From Heterohyrax brucei (taxonomy: Eukaryota > Chordata > Mammalia > Hyracoidea > Procaviidae): a stretch of DNA of 64,000 nt. Below are positions 56,839 through 64,000 of this stretch, one piece after another. Position numbers and translations under genes: made by a program. Where the stretch lies: NCBI GenBank assembly GCA_028571685.1, contig CM053166.1:60846111-60910110 (forward strand), read 5' to 3'. How positions within the stretch are numbered: the stretch's first letter is position 1; each line of letters starts with the position of its first letter. The notes under the pieces were generated by a model, which searched no databases, was not told the origin of the DNA, and worked only from the letters and a program-made list of their open reading frames with translations.

Positions 56839-58065
56839 AACAGCAATTTTTATACAGTGTCCTCAACTCTTTTTATAGCTTGACTTTTTCATTCAATAAA
56901 TCTAGACATTTTACAATAATTAACAATACATAAGATGTCTCTTCCCCATAACGTCTTGTCTCCAGAATTCAACCTGTGTTATAAAACAGGTCACCACAGA
57001 AAATATACATTCAGGCTTATCTCTCTAAAAGCCAAAACCTCCATTGTAAATAAGTTATTTCTGACAGGAAAGTCATAGACAAGTTTTGTTGAATGGTTTT
57101 CTATCTTTGATCCAGATGGCTGTTTCATCTTCCCTGCCAACCGTCACCAAATTACAATTTGCCCCCTCTCTCAGATCATTAATAACATAACCTGTGGTAA
57201 GTGCACAGCCTTACATGAGACAACTATATTGAAGCTGCTAGGAGCCAGCTGGTTGGTATCTGCGCTGAGGTTATGTAAGGCTCTAGCCAGACAGGTTTTT
57301 CTCTCTTCTAATACAGCTGGAAACCTTTCCTCCAAGGAATTTCCAGAATATTGTGATGACAGCTGTTATGGAGTTCACTGAAGTTGCTCTGGGACTCCCT
57401 TATTTCCATCCTGACTCTCCAATACTTAACTTCTCCTAGGTAATAAATGATGCTGTTTGGGCTAGATAGACAGAGGGAAAGCTAATAAACACAAATTTAA
57501 TTGCTTTCCTTCCTGAGATTGCAATGTCCTTCAAGACTTGGGAAGTTGGCTTTCTGAAGAAAATGGAACCAAGACATATCAGGGTGATTTTCCAACCTTA
57601 CAGAAGTCTAAAATTCGAACAATACAAATGGTCTTCCTTTCTTCCTCTTTTTGGGGGGGGGGACAAAGAGTAGCCGTTGTTGATTTTTGTTCAACAGCAA
57701 CAATACCTGGTGAATACTGGGTCACACTGACTGGAGTGGGGATGCTCTCCAATGAGCCTTAGCTGGACACCACTCATTATGACTTATCTCATGTCTTAGC
57801 TTATTCCACTTTTACAACAATCTTGTGAAATATGAATTATTCCGTCAATCGTTAATTGATTCTTTTTCATTCAAATTCTTTTGAATGGTGGTTCTCTTTC
57901 TTGTTGAATAGAGATAGCTATCAGAACTACTGAATTTCCTTTTTCCTTCTGTCATTTTTAATACTACATCTTCCTTAAGCAGAAACTCTATCTTTCTTCA
58001 TGATGTTATGCTGAAAACAATAATTTCAGACCTTCCTTTCTATGGCATTTATCTTTAGGTACTTT
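56839..58065. other. Unique sequence, no gene seen
   Basis: A 10-G run (57651-57661) and short frames only (57538-57762). CAACAATCTTGTGAAATATG near 57817 may be an ancient repeat. Confidence 0.42.
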
Positions 58066-58069
58066 ATTT

Positions 58070-58150
58070 CTGTGGGGTTAAGTTTCCTTATCTGTAAAAC
58101 AAAGGTGGTAACTCACTCCTTGGATCATAGTGGGGATTAAAAGAGGGAAA
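58070..58150 (+). repeat. MIR-like ancient SINE fragment
   Basis: GTTTCCTTATCTGTAAAACA, then GGGGATTAAAAGAGG, is the conserved 3' half of MIR. Confidence 0.55.
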
Positions 58151-58907
58151 TATGCCTTCCTAAACTTATCCCCTTCTTCAGATTGATTGACACTGTTTTA
58201 TTGCTTACTATATTCCTGTATCCTGATGGTGCAACCATAGGACAGCCATGACACAGCCAAGTTTTGTGCTTCACCTCCCTGGAATTCAAAGAACATTAAT
58301 TCTCCCTCCGAGGATAAAGGAAGACCACACAGAGAGTGCATTCAAGGTTCAACTTGAAGGATAAGTGGAGTTTTTTAGGTTGAAAAGCATGAAAATGACA
58401 TTCTAAGTAGAGATAACAGAAGGAACAAAGAGATAAAAGCTTTACAGTTGTATAGTGTCCTCAGGGAACTGTGAATAGTAGCGCAATATAGCCAGAGAGA
58501 ATGATACATGCTGAGGTAGACACTGATAGACCCTATCTGATATCCATACACCCTTCTTTCTTACTCTTAGATCCACGAGTTTGTCCAAGTCAGAAAAATG
58601 TATCCAGCTAAAGATAGCCATACAGTCTCTTTTGTAGTTAGAGGAAGTCATGTGACAGTTCAATCAATAAAATATAGGTAGAAGTCTCTGGAAAGTACTT
58701 GTTCTGATGAATAAATAGAAAACTTATAAAGGAGGCTTCCTTCTTGTCTCAAATGTCAATGTCATACTTGGAGATTCAGCAACCATTTTGCAAACTTGAA
58801 AACAAAAAAACACATGTTGACTATGACAGGGCAGGAAATCAAAAGAATCCTCCATTCCCTGTGGCACTGTGGCGGCTAGGCAAAACACAAACACAAACAT
58901 ACAAAGA
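58151..58907. other. Unique sequence, no gene seen
   Basis: Frames at 58442-58663 and 58724-58956 lie on opposing strands without a recognised domain. Confidence 0.4.
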
Positions 58908-59078
58908 ATCAAAGCCAAACCAAACCCATTGCTGTCAAGCTGATTCCAACTCATAGTGATCCTATAAGACAGAATAGAACTGCCCTACAGAATTCCCAAG
59001 CAGTGCCTGGCAGATTCAAACTGCTGATCCTTTGTTTAGCAGCCATAGCACTTAACTATTACACTACCAGTGTTTCCA
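58908..59078 (-). mobile_element. AfroSINE, full length
   Basis: CAAAGCCAAACCAAACCCAT, then CCAACTCATAGTGATCCTAT, ending CACTACCAGTGTTTCC. Confidence 0.84.
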
Positions 59079-59444
59079 ATATAGGCAGACTAAGAAGTAT
59101 AATTATTACAAACAATAGTGTTCTATGAAGGAAGCAGATGATTTAAAAAATTATTAGAGTAGCCTACCTTAGATATGGTGGTCAGGAGGATCTATTACTG
59201 GAGGTAACAACTGCGCTCAGGCCTAAAGGAAGAGAAGACATTGGTGATACAAATAATGATGGTATTAGCATTGTAAACAGAAGGGCAAACATTTGCAAAG
59301 GTTCTGAAATTAAAAAAAGAGTTTAGTAGCCCCTAGGAACTTGAAGAAACTCAGTGTGACAGGAGCTTATTATACAAATTGGTGATTGATGATTTGATAT
59401 GAAGCTGGAGATATAAACAGGGCCTTGTAGGCTATGGTAAGGGT
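59079..59444. other. Unique sequence, no gene seen
   Basis: No ORF or repeat boundary visible. Confidence 0.4.
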
Positions 59445-60215
59445 TTTTTAAAAATACTTTATTGTGTTTCAAGTGTAAATTTACAATCCAAGTCAATTTG
59501 TCAATTAGTGCCCCCCTACAAACACACCATTGTGCAACTCTAGCTGCTCTCTCCACGGTCTGACAGCAAAATCCTACTTTTGACACTATACTTCCCATAT
59601 CTATTCAATGAACTCCTGTCCCCTCCTCTCCACCCTCTCATCTCACCTCTGGACAGGAGCTGTTCTGAAGCCTCATGCCTATATTTAAGCCAAGAAGCAT
59701 ACTCTCTACCAGTGTCACTCTATGTCTTATAGTCCACTACAAATCCATTCTGAAGAGTTGGCTTCAGTTTTAGCTCTGGGCTAACAAACAGTCTGGAGGC
59801 CATGACCTCAGGGGACCCTCTACACCGATGTGGTCTTTTAATAGAGTTCTAGCTGTGCATATCCATTTTTCTCCCACTACATCAGGGACTCCATGTTGTT
59901 TTCCCTGTCAGGGCAGTCACTGGTGGTGGCTGGGTACCATATAATTCTTCTGGTCTCATGCTGATGTCGTTTCTGAATCATAAGGTCTCTTCTGTCTCTT
60001 AGGCTCATCTTTTCCTCATCTCTTTGACATCCTTTGTTCTCCTTTGCTCCAGATGACTTGGGACCAATTGATGCTACTCAGATGGCAGTTTGCTAGCTTT
60101 TAAGACCCTAGATGCCACTCACCAAAGTGGGATGCAGCATATTTTTTTTAGAAAAAATTATTTGTGCCAAATGACCTAGATGCGCCCTGAAACCATGGTC
60201 CCCAGATCTGGCAAG
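59445..60215 (-). mobile_element. L1 3' UTR, minus strand, ORFs absent
   Basis: ATACTTTATTGTGTTTCAAG at the left is the 3' end; it ends in 3' UTR near ACCATGGTCCCCAGATCTGG. The same 3' UTR subtype starts the L1 at 21610, and it differs from that at 52470 and 60285, so two L1 subfamilies are represented. Confidence 0.75.
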
Positions 60216-60270
60216 GGGTTTGAAATGGAACAGAAAGGCATGGAACCATTAAGATTTGAAAGTGATGTTT

Positions 60271-60284
60271 GAGAAAATGTTCTT
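60271..60284. repeat. Left target duplication of L1 60285-61905
   Basis: GAGAAAATGTTCTT, exact match to 61906-61919. Confidence 0.85.
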
Positions 60285-61905
60285 TTATTTTCCATTATGA
60301 CTGAGTGAAAATGTACATTCCCATATAAATTTACATGCCCACCTATATGCCACTTCCACTGCTCTCCCTGTCCGGTGACAGCACATTATTCCTCTCTGGT
60401 CCATACACGTCTCATCTTCCCAATAGTTTCCTTTCCCCTCCTCTCCACCCACTCCCCTTACTCCAGCCAGAGGCCAGCAGGATGATATCCTATAGATGCA
60501 TAGAACCATAAAGTGCATCCAATATATGATCACTCTGCATTGCCAAGTTCAATCCATTGTGTCCAAAGAGCGGAGCTTCGTTATGATTTATGGGCAAGGG
60601 CAGCATCATGGCCAGGGGCCATGCTCCCAGGGGAACCCCGAAGCTGCTGGACTGTCAATTGTGGTCTTTTAGTGGAGAGTTCAGGTGCACCCCTTTTTAT
60701 TCTTGTGTTGCCAGTGAGACTCAACTTTGTGAGCTCCATCGTGGCTGTCACAGGTGGTGGCCTGGCACCATCTGGTTATTCCAGTCCCAAGTCAATGTAG
60801 GCACCCACTCATGTGGGTCTCTCTGTCTTCTGGGTTGTCTTTTACCCCATGTCGTTTTGGTCCTTGGTGAGGATCCATTCTGCTGAGTTGGGACCATTTG
60901 CTGTGCCCTTGGATGGCAGCTAGGCAGCTTTTAAGACCCCAGATGCCACTCACCAACATGGGGTGCAGGGAGGCCTCTTGGCAATATGCTAGTTGTGCCA
61001 ATTGGCCTCGATTTCACCTAGGAGCATGGTCCCTGGCCCCCTGGCCCAGCTATTCTGACCTTACAATATTGGGTTAAGATGGAACGAGTATTCAAGTTAT
61101 GTTGAAGTCCACTGAATATTGTTCTTGTTTCTAATATGTGCTGTCGCCAATTTCACCCAACTAAATTTCTACCAACTATCTAATCTAAACGCTCCCCTCT
61201 CCCCTCCCCTCCCTTGCAGCCATCAAAGAGTCTTTTCTTCTATGTATAAGTCTGTTTTTGAGTTTTTATCATAGGGATCTCATATATTTGTCTTTTTGTC
61301 TAACCACTTTCACTCAACACAATGTCCTCCAGTTGAAACCAGATTATGAGATGTTTCCTGGAATCATCATTGAGTATACATACCATAGTTTACCTATCCA
61401 TTCCTCTGTTGTTGGACATCTGGGTTGATTCCATCTTTTTGCTATTTAGGACTGTGCTGTGATAAACATTCTTGTGCATGTATCCGTTGGTGTGAATGGC
61501 CTTGATTCTGTAGGATATATTCCAAGTAGTGGAATTACCAGGTCAAATGGTATATCTATATCCATCTTTTAAGGAAGTGCCAGATTGCTTTCCAAAGAGG
61601 CTGGACCATTTTGCAACCCCACCAACAGTGTAGGAGAGTTCCACTTTCTCCACAGCCTCTCCAGCATTTGTTGTTTTGTGTCTTTTGGATCATGGCCAAC
61701 CTTGTTGGGGTGAGGTGGTATTTCATTATAGTTTTGATTTGAATTTCTTTAATAACTAAAGATCGTGAACATGTCTTCACGTGTTTTTTGGCTGCCTGGA
61801 TCTCTTCTTTAGAGAAATGTCTGTCCATCTCCTTTGCCCATCACTTAATTGGATGATTTATCTTCTTCTTATTGATATTTTTTAGTACCTGATAGATTAT
61901 GGAGA
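60285..61905 (-). mobile_element. L1 LINE, 1.6 kb, 5'-truncated, with 14-bp target duplication
   Basis: 3' UTR (60285-61300), then the ORF2 C-terminal part. The minus-strand frame 61556-61828 includes the [19 protein letters not shown] zinc-knuckle-like region of ORF2p. Truncation occurred inside ORF2. Exact GAGAAAATGTTCTT on both sides proves target-primed insertion. Confidence 0.88.
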
Positions 61906-61919
61906 GAGAAAATGTTCTT
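61906..61919. repeat. Right target duplication of L1 60285-61905
   Basis: GAGAAAATGTTCTT, identical to 60271-60284. Confidence 0.85.
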
Positions 61920-61959
61920 GATATGATGTAGAGAGTGGATTAGAAAGAAGTAAGAGAAG

Positions 61960-62145
61960 AAGATCTGGTGGCACAACAGTTAAGTGTTTGGATACTGATT
62001 GAAAGGTGGGCAGTTCAAACTCACCCAGTTGTTCTGAGGGAGAAAGATCTGGTGATCTGCTTGCATAAAGATATAGCCTAGAAAACTCTATGGGACAGTT
62101 GTAGTCTTTCATGGGATTGCTATAAGTTGGAATAGTCGATTCCAA
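61960..62145 (+). mobile_element. Long-form AfroSINE
   Basis: AGATCTGGTGGCACAACAGT at the start, then the extra middle block GAGAAAGATCTGGTGATCTG that short copies lack, then ACTCTATGGGACAGTTGTAG. Confidence 0.75.
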
Positions 62146-62206
62146 CTTAATATAAATTAATTGTGCCAATTGACCTAGATGCACATAACAACAAGAAGAG
62201 AATAAG

Positions 62207-62392
62207 AGTCCTTCAGTTGTACAAATAATTAAGAATCAACTACTAACCTAAAGGTTGGTGGCTTAAACCCACACAGAGGTGCTTGGAAGAAAGGCCTGGT
62301 GATCCAGTTCTTAAAAACCTTGTGGAGCAAAGTTCTACTCTGACACACATGGGTTGCTACAGGTTGGAGTCCACTATATGACAACTGGTTTT
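62207..62392 (+). mobile_element. Long-form AfroSINE
   Basis: ATAATTAAGAATCAACTACT, GAAGAAAGGCCTGGTGATCC, then TCTGACACACATGGGTTGCT. The CACACA here is where the copy at 30572 carries its microsatellite. Confidence 0.75.
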
Positions 62393-63420
62393 TAAACTGG
62401 TGAGAGTAGAATGGTGAAAACTATATAGCATACACTGTGGTAATCCACTTGAAAGATGATGATGTGGTGATGGTGGCCTATGGAGATGGAGAATTGTGGA
62501 TACTTGAACTGTATCAACAAGACTTTCTGTGTGGGTTGGATGTAGAAGGCTAGGGAAAAAGAGCACTGTCCTTGAATTGAACTTCTAGGTGGAAGGTGAT
62601 ACCACTTACTGAGATGGGGAAGACTTGTGGGAGTGAATATATTTTGAATGGGAAATTAATTCTTCTATTTTCAACATGTTGAGATACCTGTGAAATGTCT
62701 AAATGGAGACATCAAGTAGGTTGTTTGATATGTGGGATGTGTGAGTCCAACATTCAGAGAATTACCTTGGCTGAAGCTAAAATTGCCTTTCATAGGCAAA
62801 ATGACGATGTTTGAGTGTAAGAGAATAGATGAGCTCACTTTGGAACACTCTATACAGAAAAGATGATCTGTCTGGAAAAGGTATGTGCAAAATGGTTAAG
62901 AAAGGAGAGAGATTATGGAGAGGGAAATCAATTCAGAAGCTACTGGAGCAGTTTAAGAGTGAAGTAAGAGGAGGTGGTCTCAACTAGAGTTAGGAACAAT
63001 GGGAACAGAGAAGGGATGGGTTTAAGAGAGCATTCATGAGAATAATCCATAGAACCTGGAGTCTTACTAGATTTCAGAGGTGAGAGAGTTGGAGTCAAAG
63101 ATAACTTGGTTAACTGAATGCCAAAGCTCTTAACAGGATGCAATACACAGAAGAAAAAGAAAGTTTCGTGGTAAGATATAACAAGTGTGATTTGGGCACT
63201 GCAAGAATGAACATCAGATAAGTTTAAAGCCTGGGACTGCTGGATGGTACTTTTGAGAAGCTGCTCTTTTTCTCCTAAGCTTGAAACAAACATTCAGTGA
63301 TACTCTAGAGTTGTTTTGAAGCCAATAGAAAGGCAGACAGGGTATCCAGAAATAGGCACGTGACACGTGGAGGCCCTTGTGAGGATAGCAAGAGAAATTT
63401 CTTGTGCCTAGTGCAAAGCT
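62393..63420. other. Unique sequence, no gene seen
   Basis: The 117-codon minus-strand frame 62940-63293 has no recognised domain, and codon usage does not stand out. No repeat boundary. Confidence 0.4.
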
Positions 63421-63423
63421 CAA

Positions 63424-63755
63424 GGACCCCTGATGGCAAAATGATTAAACACTCAGCTACTAAGTGAAAGGTTAAAGGTAAAGATTATTATTGTGCACAG
63501 TCAATTCTGACTCATAGTAACTTTATAGGACAGAGTAGAATTGTCCCGTAGAGTTTCCTAGGCTGTTATTTTTTAATAGCCAATTCTGTTCTCCTCTAGA
63601 AAGGCTGGTAGGTCCAACTACCAGCCTTTAGGTCAGCAGCCGAGCGTTTAATCACTGTCCCACCAAGGCTCCTTTGAAAACCCTATGGGGCAGTTCTACT
63701 TTGTGCTGTAGGATCTATATGAGTTGTAATTGACTCAATGTCACACAGCAACAGT
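63424..63755 (+). mobile_element. AfroSINE split by a second SINE
   Basis: The 5' half (GGACCCCTGATGGCAAAATG) is at 63424-63472 and the 3' half (ACCCTATGGGGCAGTTCTAC, then a tail block) at 63675-63755. The gap holds an opposite-strand SINE. Confidence 0.75.
63478..63673 (-). mobile_element. AfroSINE nested in another SINE
   Basis: GTCAATTCTGACTCATAGTA, GGACAGAGTAGAATTGTCCC, then GGTCAGCAGCCGAGCGTTTA and CACCAAGGCTCC. It contains an 11-bp perfect hairpin stem (63601-63611 with 63618-63628). Confidence 0.75.
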
Positions 63756-64000
63756 GTAACCCGGGGTCAATATGGGCATGTTATCCATTACTGAATTTCT
63801 CTGTGGGGAAATTTGCAGCCCTAGAAAACTTGATCTTCATTTGGGGATATATAGTATATCTTGTGCTTCATTTAACCATCTTCATTGAAAATTTACATTT
63901 CTAGCTGCTTCTATTGTTGCCTTTCTGTGATCATATCGAATGGAATTGCTAAAATTTTCTTGGATCCAGACAGCTGAGTTGATAGGGAGAACTAGAGACA
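63756..64000. other. Unique sequence at window end
   Basis: Nothing recognised. Confidence 0.45.

Noticed and set aside
57651..57661. G10 run as a regulatory G-quadruplex
   Set aside because: A single uninterrupted G run, without neighbouring runs, is more likely a mononucleotide repeat.
62940..63293. 117-codon minus-strand ORF as an exon
   Set aside because: No recognised domain and no convincing splice sites. Length is within chance for AT-rich unique DNA.

Overview
The window looks like nuclear DNA from an afrotherian mammal, most likely a proboscidean (elephant lineage). The main reason is a short tRNA-derived SINE that recurs more than twenty times on both strands. It carries the 5' signature GGAAACCCTGGTGG, an internal block GGGGCAGTTCTACTCTGTCC, and a 3' block GAGTCGGAATCGACTCGACG with a CACTGGGTTTGG tail, all typical of AfroSINEs. 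RTE (BovB-like) LINE copies share that 3' block, and several L1 copies have an afrotherian-style 3' UTR. I found no convincing host protein-coding exon and no rRNA, tRNA or CRISPR. The window reads as a gene-poor, transposon-rich intergenic or intronic stretch, and its interest lies in nested mobile elements.

Layout. 1-8.5 kb: an LTR-like repeat, a SINE, a MaLR-type LTR, a HAL1-like (half-L1) element interrupted by two mariner pieces whose transposase ends point in opposite directions, then AT-rich sequence. 8.5-10.7 kb: a 5'-truncated RTE LINE. 10.7-21 kb: LTR-like repeats, many SINEs, ancient repeats and unique sequence. 20.7-26.8 kb: old L1 fragments on the minus strand, disrupted by a long foldback, an LTR and SINEs. 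27-34 kb: MaLR and other LTRs, an RTE 3' end and a SINE carrying a CA microsatellite. 34.16-42.15 kb: a full-length plus-strand L1 with duplicated 5' UTR units and degenerate ORF1 and ORF2. It is split just before the reverse-transcriptase FADD motif by an 800-bp solo LTR with 6-bp target duplications. 42.6-45.4 kb: a minus-strand L1 carrying an exact 129-bp in-frame tandem duplication.

48.31-51.86 kb: a 3.5-kb class II (betaretrovirus-like) endogenous retrovirus bounded by an exact 6-bp target duplication (AAGTGT). Its 5' LTR is only the first 38 bp of U3 and runs straight into the tRNA-Lys primer-binding site. The 3' LTR is complete at 317 bp and contains, at the same offset, the ten bases shared with the primer-binding site. 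Behind the leader is a 28-bp by 8 tandem array, then a decayed pol remnant (RT and RNase H) and an open env transmembrane-subunit frame that lacks the surface subunit and has no usable upstream ATG. This is the most notable object in the window.

52.4-61.9 kb: four more L1 pieces, all on the minus strand, one with a clear 14-bp target duplication. 62-64 kb: longer SINE variants and a SINE nested in a SINE. The genes do not form a pathway. The only functional links are parasitic: the SINEs share their 3' tails with the RTE LINE, and the ERV lacks its own 5' promoter.
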